Below, piece after piece: positions 1 to 5,564 of a DNA stretch of 8,225 nt. The DNA is from a candidate division GN15 bacterium (GTDB lineage: Bacteria > Zixibacteria > MSB-5A5 > GN15 > FEB-12). Under the pieces are notes generated by a model. The model had not been told where the DNA came from, searched no databases, and saw only the letters and a list, made by a program, of their open reading frames with translations. A program made the translations under genes and the position numbers. Positions within the stretch are counted from its first letter, which is position 1. Each line of letters opens with the position of its first letter. The stretch covers positions 1 to 8,225 of the forward strand of contig WJKG01000133.1 in assembly GCA_014729205.1 (NCBI GenBank). The letters are read 5' to 3'.

Positions 1-157
1 ATCACAGACATTCATTCAGATGGGTGATCCGCGGCCGGCTGACGACAAGTACCACAGCATGGGCATCCCCAGCGATCCGGTCTTCGCGGTTTACGCAGAG
101 AAGCAGGGCGGCGCTCCCGATCGTCCGGCGAGGTCCGCGCCTTCACGGGAACTGCAT
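1..157. other. Upstream region of the zinc-ribbon gene, no gene supported
   Basis: The frame of the zinc-ribbon gene is open from 20, but its translation here is rich in proline and charged residues and matches nothing I recognise. I see no other gene, no clear promoter and no terminator. It may be 5' untranslated sequence or an N-terminal extension. The preceding gene, if any, lies outside the window. Confidence 0.4.
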
Positions 158-466
158 ATGCCTTCGGCGGACGAGGTGCGAAGGCGCAAGGCGGTAATGG
201 CAGACAGGATGCTGTGTCCGTATTGCGAAACAAGGCTGTACCGGTGGAAGATCACCGAAAATCCGTGGACGACCTGGGACCATGATCTGTATGTGTGCAT
301 CAACGACAGCTGCCCGTACACCGTCCGGGGCTGGCAGGAGATGTATCGACAGGGCAATCCGGGTACGAGCTACCGCTTTGTGTATGACAAGCTCAAGGAC
401 TGCTCGCTGTCGGTGCCGGTTCCGAACCTCAATGTCATCAAGGACGCTGTTGAATTGCAGGATTGA
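158..466 (+). CDS. Ogr/Delta-like zinc-ribbon protein of unknown function
   Basis: Small protein of 102 residues with the ATG at 158. Two cysteine pairs form a probable zinc ribbon: C20-P-Y-C23 and, 23 residues later, C47-x4-C52 in the context YVCINDSCPY. The stretch VRGWQEM (56-62) and the SYRF segment (71-74) resemble, from memory, small proteins annotated as Ogr/Delta-like zinc finger family that occur in many deltaproteobacterial and related genomes. No enzymatic motif, signal peptide or membrane segment is visible, so it is probably cytoplasmic. A role in binding nucleic acid or protein is only inferred from the zinc ribbon. The start is uncertain. The frame is open back to an ATG at 20, but residues upstream of 158 are proline-rich and unlike the family. 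An ATG at 197 (89 residues) has AAGG five bases upstream, while the ATG at 158 has GGGA seven bases upstream. I prefer 158 because the segment it adds is a plausible charged helix. The gene ends in a hairpin terminator and converges on the next gene. Confidence 0.72.
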   Translation: MPSADEVRRRKAVMADRMLCPYCETRLYRWKITENPWTTWDHDLYVCINDSCPYTVRGWQEMYRQGNPGTSYRFVYDKLKDCSLSVPVPNLNVIKDAVELQD

Positions 467-491
467 ACGCTGATGTGATATAGGCAAAACG

Positions 492-533
492 AAGACGAGG
501 TTCGGGCCAGTTGGTCCGAACCTCGTGTCTTTT
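492..533. terminator. Bidirectional intrinsic terminator between convergent genes
   Basis: A perfect 11-bp inverted repeat, ACGAGGTTCGG at 495-505 and CCGAACCTCGT at 516-526, extends inward through one G-T wobble and two C-G pairs (506-508 with 513-515) to an AGTT tetraloop. This gives a stem of 14 pairs. On the + strand it is followed by TTTT at 530-533. On the - strand it is followed by TTTT (complement of AAAA at 486-489) a few bases beyond the stem. It lies in the 85-bp gap between two convergent stop codons, so it can end transcription of both the zinc-ribbon gene and the release-factor-like gene. The T-runs are short and separated from the stem by a few bases, so efficiency may differ by direction. 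Confidence 0.85.
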
Positions 534-551
534 GCAGGCTACTATGCGTAA

Positions 552-1706
552 TCAATAGCGGAACACGGCGCCGATGGCAGCACCTTTGGGCAGTTGGTCG
601 CTGTTGACCACGAAGACCTCTCCCTTGTTCGACAACGTGTGCATAGCGGCGAAATCCAGCAAGTCTTCGACACCGATCTGCTCGCGCTGATGTATCTTAA
701 CCTCGTTTGACTCGGGATCATAGGATCCCCAGCAATAGCGCCCATCGGCCAGCATCAGCTTGTCCACGCGTCCATGCACAGCCCCTTTGACGATTGTCTC
801 GATATCTGTGGAGGCCTGATCCGAGCCGGCACCAAGGCGTTCATGCAAACGTTCCAGGGCCTTGTTCTGGGACTGCTGGAACCAGGGAAGTACAATCTTC
901 CAGGCTTTCTCGTGCAGGACATGCGGGGCGGCATCGTCGTAGTTGCCGGTGATGCCCTCTTCCATGAGATGCGGGTACTTGATGCCCTGGCGGGCAATGG
1001 GGTGCACGTACTCCACTCCGGCCAGGACCAGCGGAGCATCGGCGTCCTGCAGGAGTTCTTTGAGGCCTTTGTCCAGCTGCTGGAACCAACGAAGCAGACG
1101 GTCCTTGGTTTCGTCCTCGGCGGCAGTACCGTGATAGACAGCGTCGCGCTTACCACCACGGCCCGGGGTGCCGGTATAGAACTGCAATTGCTGGCGGTAG
1201 TTGTCGGGGTCAAGGGTGTCACGAAGGTTGGTCGGTACATCCTCGAGGTCAACTTCACCAAGCGCATCACGTGAGCCCCGGAACAGCCGGATATCATTCT
1301 GGCTGATCTCAAGCAGGTAGTAGCGGCCGTCGGATGTAATCACAGACAGCAATGGTTTGATATGAAAGCGGTCAGTGACGGTACATAGCTCGTCGAATCG
1401 ATTCGGCATGCGATACTCACGGTACGAGTCCGGACTGAGGAAAATCGCCAGCCCGTCGGACTGGTGGCGCCAATAATGAGAATTATCCAGAAGCTTGCGG
1501 GGTCGCTCCAGCAGTTTGGCAGCATCGGCAGATCTCATTCCCTGCTCGACCATCCGCTCCTCGGCCAGCCTCAGCAGGTTCTTCAGTCGAATGGGGTCCT
1601 GATCAATCTCCTTACCCCGACGGTGGGTTGGCATATATATGGACACGCACGGCTGATCATGTGCCTCCATCAGCCCCTTAATTTCTTCTGCAGAAAGAAC
1701 GTTCAT
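552..1706 (-). CDS. Bacterial archaeo-eukaryotic release factor-like protein (baeRF family 3)
   Basis: Protein of 384 residues, presumably cytosolic and acting on ribosomes or peptidyl-tRNA. Bacterial relatives of eRF1/Pelota (the baeRF families) have been proposed by comparative genomics to act in ribosome rescue or quality control; the function is not established. The N-terminal signature PCVSIYMPTHRRG (19-31) followed by QDPIRLKNLL (36-45), and WRHQSDGLAIFL (79-90), are what I recall for baeRF family 3. The central region (about 130-280) has a glycine-rich segment GTPGRGGKR (179-187) where a catalytic loop might lie, but no canonical GGQ is present. The last 85 residues (AVHGRVDKLML at 309-319, ending GAAIGAVFRY) resemble the L7Ae-like C-terminal domain of eRF1/Pelota. 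The start is fixed by a near-ideal GGAGGT at 1716-1711, four bases before the ATG. An ATG at 1787 in the same frame lacks such support and would add 27 unlike-family residues. The gene is monocistronic: divergent from isocitrate dehydrogenase and convergent with the zinc-ribbon gene. Confidence 0.82.
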   Translation of the reverse strand: MNVLSAEEIKGLMEAHDQPCVSIYMPTHRRGKEIDQDPIRLKNLLRLAEERMVEQGMRSADAAKLLERPRKLLDNSHYWRHQSDGLAIFLSPDSYREYRMPNRFDELCTVTDRFHIKPLLSVITSDGRYYLLEISQNDIRLFRGSRDALGEVDLEDVPTNLRDTLDPDNYRQQLQFYTGTPGRGGKRDAVYHGTAAEDETKDRLLRWFQQLDKGLKELLQDADAPLVLAGVEYVHPIARQGIKYPHLMEEGITGNYDDAAPHVLHEKAWKIVLPWFQQSQNKALERLHERLGAGSDQASTDIETIVKGAVHGRVDKLMLADGRYCWGSYDPESNEVKIHQREQIGVEDLLDFAAMHTLSNKGEVFVVNSDQLPKGAAIGAVFRY

Positions 1707-1952
1707 CGCCACCTCCCTCTTCGCGAGTGACAGATTAACTTGTGTACTCACTTCAGGATATCGAGATCGAGCGACAGATGCAAGCACCCAGGTGAGCTAT
1801 TTGTGTCTATTACGCTGCCGACAACGTACATGTTCCTGAAACCTCTGTATTGGAAGCGTTGCTCGCACAAGGCGAGGAGGAATACTGGAACCGTGGCGTC
1901 CGGTCGCGGTTGCTATGGGCAAACGAAGGCGACTGACCAATCAGGAGAAATC
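1707..1952. promoter_or_regulatory. Divergent intergenic region, baeRF / isocitrate dehydrogenase
   Basis: The 246 bases between two divergent start codons must hold promoters for both genes. The baeRF side has a weak -35/-10 candidate. On the isocitrate dehydrogenase side I found no convincing promoter, only a clear ribosome binding site AGGAG (1943-1947) five bases before the ATG. No riboswitch-like structure or clear operator palindrome is visible. The + strand frame 1799-1936 is open and ends 16 bases before the isocitrate dehydrogenase ATG, but it has no normal start codon. Confidence 0.6.
1755..1783 (-). promoter_or_regulatory. Possible sigma70-type promoter for the baeRF gene
   Basis: Reading the - strand, TTGCAT (1783-1778) and TATCCT (1760-1755) are separated by 17 bases. 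The match is 3 of 6 to the -35 and 4 of 6 to the -10 consensus. Transcription would start near 1748, giving a leader of about 40 bases before the strong ribosome binding site. A tandem ATCGAG-ATCGAG at 1760-1771 sits in the spacer. This is a weak match and a candidate only. Confidence 0.25.
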
Positions 1953-3398
1953 ATGGCAAGCAGAATCCCCGTAACGGTGGCCCCCGGCGATGGCATTGGC
2001 CCTGAGATCATGGAAGCCACCTTGAAAGTACTCGACGCGGCCAAGGCTCCACTGGATATTGAGCGAATAGAAATCGGCGAGAAGCTGTACCACGAGGGGC
2101 ATTCGGCCGGTATTCGCCCGGAAGACTGGGAGTCATTGCGGAAGACCGGGCTCTTCTTGAAGGGTCCGATTACGACACCACGTGGCGGTGGTATGAAGAG
2201 CCTCAATGTCACGGTGCGAAAGACACTGGGGTTGTTCGCCAACGTCCGACCGGTTAAATCACTGGCGCCATTCGTGACGACAAAGCACCCGATTTTGGAT
2301 GTGATCGTCATTCGCGAGAACGAGGAGGATCTGTATGCCGGAATCGAGCATCAGCAGACCGATGAAGTCGTACAATGCCTGAAACTGATCACGCGGCCGG
2401 GTTCTGAGAAGATCATTCGTTATGCATTCGAGTTTGCCCGCCGCCGGAAACGTCGCAAGGTCACGTGCATGACCAAAGATAACATCATGAAGCTGACCGA
2501 CGGGCTCTTTCACAGGGTATTCGCTGAGATCAGCGAGGAGTACCCCGAGATAGAGAGCGAGCACCTTATCGTCGACATCGGTATGGCTCGTATGGCTGCT
2601 GCTCCGGAGCTGTTTGACATCCTGGTTGTGCCTAACCTTTACGGTGACATCGTGTCGGATATCACGGCCGAGATATCAGGCTCGGTGGGTATGGGCAGTT
2701 CGGCTAACATAGGGGACAAAGCTGCCATGTTCGAGGCCATCCACGGCTCGGCGCCCACCATTGCCGGGAAGAACATCGCCAACCCCTCGGGTCTGCTCCG
2801 CTCGGCCGTGACCATGCTGGTGCACACGGGCAATGGCACAGTGGCCGGGACAATCTACAATGCCTGGCAACGGGCAATCGAGGACGGGATTCACACGGTG
2901 GACATCTACACGCCCATGCACAGCCGTAAGAGTGTGGGCACCCAGGAGTTCGCTGATGCGGTGATCGAACGGCTGGGCGAGGAGCCGCAGAAGCTGCCTC
3001 CTGTGCGGTACGAAGCCGACCGTCCCAATGTTATCAAGTACAATCGCCGTTCGCCGGCAAAGAAGACGCTGGTCGGGGTGGATGTGTTCGTTCACTGGAC
3101 CGCGGGAGGCGCTGATGAACTGGCCGTTATGCTGCAAACGGCCGACAACGAAAGACTTAAACTGCAGATGATCTCCAATCGTGGGGTGATGGTTTGGCCC
3201 GAGGGTTACCCGGAGACTTTTTGCACCGATCATTGGCGTTGCCGATTCTACACTACGAAAGACTCACAAGGACTGTCCACGGATGATGTCATCGGGCTGT
3301 TGGGCCGGGTCGCCGACCAGCAATTAGAGTTCATCAAGACCGAGCATCTGTACCTTTTCGATGGTGAACCGGGGTTCTCCCTGGGGCAGGGTCAGTGA
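1953..3398 (+). CDS. icd: Isocitrate dehydrogenase, Thermus/Rickettsia type with C-terminal domain
   Basis: Oxidatively decarboxylates isocitrate to 2-oxoglutarate with reduction of NAD(P)+ in the TCA cycle; cytosolic. The 481-residue product opens with PGDGIGPEIM (11-20), typical of the isocitrate/isopropylmalate dehydrogenase superfamily. Substrate-site residues by motif are S83, N85 and R89 in SLNVTVRK, R99, R121, Y128 in ENEEDLYAG, K175 in TKDNIMK, and metal-binding D208, D232 and D236 (VDIG, NLYGDIVSD). The length and the extra C-terminal domain (about 370-481, from LVGVDVFV to GEPGFSLGQGQ) match the Thermus/Rickettsia group rather than the shorter E. coli enzyme. In the coenzyme loop HGSAPTIAGK, T269-I270 replaces the Lys-Tyr pair that binds the NADP phosphate in E. 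coli, so NADP preference is doubtful. The start is set by AGGAG five bases before the ATG and by homology; an open frame upstream to 1740 is not family-like. Isopropylmalate dehydrogenase is excluded by the long C-terminal domain. Confidence 0.93.
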   Translation: MASRIPVTVAPGDGIGPEIMEATLKVLDAAKAPLDIERIEIGEKLYHEGHSAGIRPEDWESLRKTGLFLKGPITTPRGGGMKSLNVTVRKTLGLFANVRPVKSLAPFVTTKHPILDVIVIRENEEDLYAGIEHQQTDEVVQCLKLITRPGSEKIIRYAFEFARRRKRRKVTCMTKDNIMKLTDGLFHRVFAEISEEYPEIESEHLIVDIGMARMAAAPELFDILVVPNLYGDIVSDITAEISGSVGMGSSANIGDKAAMFEAIHGSAPTIAGKNIANPSGLLRSAVTMLVHTGNGTVAGTIYNAWQRAIEDGIHTVDIYTPMHSRKSVGTQEFADAVIERLGEEPQKLPPVRYEADRPNVIKYNRRSPAKKTLVGVDVFVHWTAGGADELAVMLQTADNERLKLQMISNRGVMVWPEGYPETFCTDHWRCRFYTTKDSQGLSTDDVIGLLGRVADQQLEFIKTEHLYLFDGEPGFSLGQGQ

Positions 3399-3408
3399 TC
3401 GGGAGTCG

Positions 3409-3437
3409 TTGACATTCGCCTGCAAACGTGTTAATTG
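3409..3437 (+). promoter_or_regulatory. Candidate promoter for the mutase operon
   Basis: A perfect TTGACA (3409-3414) is followed by a 17-base spacer ending in TGT, then TAATTG (3432-3437). That resembles an extended -10 (TGn) with a poor hexamer. It lies in the 99-bp gap after isocitrate dehydrogenase. Transcription would start near 3443, downstream of the in-frame TTG at 3435, which argues against that codon as the start. No terminator hairpin is seen between isocitrate dehydrogenase and this site, so readthrough from upstream is also possible. Confidence 0.4.
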
Positions 3438-3497
3438 CACAGGAAGCCAAACGCTGTGGCTCACGGCAACAAAACTGCAGGACAACGCCTTACGAGT

Positions 3498-5564
3498 ATG
3501 AACCAGAAGTCACCCGATAAGACACCTATTCTCGATCAGTCCCTTGGGGAGCAGTTCGAGGTACCCTCCTATGAGCAGTGGCGACAGGAAGCTGAGCGCC
3601 TGCTGAGGGGCGCCCCTTTCGACAAGAAGATGTTCACCGCTACTCCGGAGGAGATCACACTCCAGCCGATCTACCGCGAGGATGATATCGCTGACTTGCC
3701 GGGGTTGTCGAGCCTGCCGGGTGAGCCGCCGTTCGTTCGCGGACAGCGACCAGTTACCGGCAAGTGGCTGATCACACAACGGGTCGACACCGGTGATCCG
3801 GTACAAGGCAACAAGGCTCTCGTACATGACCTTGCGCGCGGTCAGACGTCGTTGGTCCTTGAGCCGGGATTCGCCACGAGTCGGCAGGCACAGCAGGTCC
3901 TTGCCGAGGTGGATCCAACCCGGGTTCCGGTATTCGTGGAGTGCGGCGAAAGTGGATTGGCCAACCTGGCCATGCTCATTTCGGCCGTGCGGGAGCAAGG
4001 GCTGGCGACCGCGCGTCTTCGGGGGGCAATTGCCAGTGATCCTCTCAACTCGCTCATGCTTCACGGGCATCTGATCATGCCGATCTCCGAAGCGCTCGAT
4101 CACATGGCCGTGATGACAGCCTGGGGCATAGAGATAGCGCCATCGATGGGCACCATCTGGGTGCATGGTGATACGCATCACAATGCCGGTGCCACTGCGG
4201 TGCAGGAGCTGGCAGCGGCCACTGCGACGGCGCTTTACTATCTTCGCGAGATGGAATCACGCTCGCTGGTCCCGGAAACGGTATTGCCGCGCATGCGATT
4301 CAGCTTCGGTGCGGGTACGTCGTTCTTCATGGAGATCGCCAAGTTGCGCGCAGCCAGGTTGGTCTGGCAACGCCTGCTGGCAGTTGCCGATGTCGACCCG
4401 GATGATCGCAGCATGTGGATGCATGTTCGTACCTCGCGGACGGGACTTTCGCATCTCGATGCGCACACAAATCTGCTGCGACTCACAACGGGAGCACTGG
4501 CGGCTGCAATTGCGGGAGCAGACAGCATAGAGGTCGATCCATTTGATATTCCCGATAGCACACCGAGCGAATTCTCGCGGCGACTGGCGCGAAACACCCA
4601 GGTCATCCTGGCCGATGAAGTCCATCTGGATACGGTTACCGACCCCGCGGGCGGTTGCTGGTATCTTGAGTGGCTCACTCATGAGCTTGCCCGACGAGCC
4701 TGGGAACAGTTCCAACAGATCGAGTCGCAGGGTGGCATGCTCGAAGCGGTTCGTTCCGGATGGTGGCAGGAGCACATTGCCTCCGTGGTCAAGGAGCGAC
4801 GCTCCAGATTTGCCCACCGCAAGGAGGTACTGGTGGGTGCCAACAAGTATCCGGCCCCACCTGCTGAGTCCGAGACACGCGCTCGCACGGCGCAATCGAC
4901 CGGTAAGAACGCTGCAGGACGGCAGGATTCCCAGGATGGCGCAATCGCAAAGGTTCTGGAGGAACTCAAACAGACCGATGTTTCTGACACGGAGATTGTT
5001 GAAGTGGCCATAACGGCCGCAACAGCAGGGGCGTCATCCGCGGCGATCAACAACGCTTCCAGACAAGGTACCGATGATCCCGAACAGGCACCCAAGTTCG
5101 CTCCGTTCCGGGCCGCAGAACCGTTTGAAGCCATCCATTCAGCCGTTCGAAATGCGGCGAAGACACAACCGAACTTACGGGCCTTTGTGGTCGGTCTTGG
5201 ACCAGTTCGCAACTATATGCCAAGAGTGGACTTCGCAGCCGGATTCCTGGAGGTTGGTGGGTTCGAAGTCGCACGTAACCTGGGCTTCGACACACCGGAG
5301 GAAGCTGTGAAGGCGTTTGGTGAATCCGGATGTACTATCGCGCTGGTTTGCGGCACAGATAACAACTACGCCGAAGATGGTGTGCACGCGGCACAGATGA
5401 TCCGTTCGTCAGATAGCGACGCGTTGATAGTCCTGGCAGGATTGCCAGGCGATGACCTCAGAAAAGAACTCGAGAAAGCAGGGGTGGAGTTATTCATCCA
5501 TCTCGGCAGCGATGTGCCGTCTACACTGAGTGCTATCGGCAGACGACTGGGGGTGACGCTATGA
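3498..5564 (+). CDS. mutA: Methylmalonyl-CoA mutase small (beta) subunit
   Basis: Non-catalytic partner of the heterodimeric adenosylcobalamin-dependent mutase. It supports the large subunit, which carries cofactor and active site. The 688-residue protein begins with the family's N-terminal segment (VPSYEQWRQEAERLLRG, 22-38; LQPIYRED, 55-62). A TIM-barrel-like domain follows to about residue 450, with SFFMEIAKLRAARLVW (275-290) and LARNTQVILADE (363-374). Next come a hydrophilic, Ala/Ser/Gln-rich linker (about 452-540) and a C-terminal B12-domain-like fold (about 560-688). Where the large subunit has DxHxxG for cobalt ligation, this protein reads LGPVRNYMP (567-575), so it cannot bind cobalamin base-off through a histidine, as expected for the small subunit. 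Start choice is uncertain: the ATG at 3498 has no good ribosome binding site, while an in-frame GTG at 3456 has AGGAAG nine bases upstream and would add 14 residues. It overlaps the large-subunit gene by four bases, suggesting coupled translation and equal stoichiometry. Confidence 0.92.
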   Translation: MNQKSPDKTPILDQSLGEQFEVPSYEQWRQEAERLLRGAPFDKKMFTATPEEITLQPIYREDDIADLPGLSSLPGEPPFVRGQRPVTGKWLITQRVDTGDPVQGNKALVHDLARGQTSLVLEPGFATSRQAQQVLAEVDPTRVPVFVECGESGLANLAMLISAVREQGLATARLRGAIASDPLNSLMLHGHLIMPISEALDHMAVMTAWGIEIAPSMGTIWVHGDTHHNAGATAVQELAAATATALYYLREMESRSLVPETVLPRMRFSFGAGTSFFMEIAKLRAARLVWQRLLAVADVDPDDRSMWMHVRTSRTGLSHLDAHTNLLRLTTGALAAAIAGADSIEVDPFDIPDSTPSEFSRRLARNTQVILADEVHLDTVTDPAGGCWYLEWLTHELARRAWEQFQQIESQGGMLEAVRSGWWQEHIASVVKERRSRFAHRKEVLVGANKYPAPPAESETRARTAQSTGKNAAGRQDSQDGAIAKVLEELKQTDVSDTEIVEVAITAATAGASSAAINNASRQGTDDPEQAPKFAPFRAAEPFEAIHSAVRNAAKTQPNLRAFVVGLGPVRNYMPRVDFAAGFLEVGGFEVARNLGFDTPEEAVKAFGESGCTIALVCGTDNNYAEDGVHAAQMIRSSDSDALIVLAGLPGDDLRKELEKAGVELFIHLGSDVPSTLSAIGRRLGVTL

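Noticed and set aside
774..1274. Open frame of 166 codons on the + strand inside the baeRF gene
   Set aside because: It is antisense to a well-supported gene with a strong ribosome binding site, and no family features are visible.
2676..3233. Open frame of 185 codons on the - strand inside icd
   Set aside because: It is antisense to conserved isocitrate dehydrogenase coding sequence and has a His-rich translation typical of a shadow frame.
3399..3497. Cobalamin riboswitch ahead of the B12-dependent mutase genes
   Set aside because: The gap is only 99 bases, too short for a full cobalamin riboswitch, and I could not see a B12-box-like element.
4950..5120. Possible frameshift or degraded segment in mutA, because the region is Ala/Ser/Gln-rich and poorly conserved
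   Set aside because: The frame is continuous into a recognisable C-terminal B12-like domain. The segment fits the variable linker of small subunits.
5121..5564. Loss of the cobalamin-binding histidine in MutA read as an inactivating mutation
   Set aside because: Absence of DxHxxG is normal for the small subunit; the intact motif is present in the large subunit.
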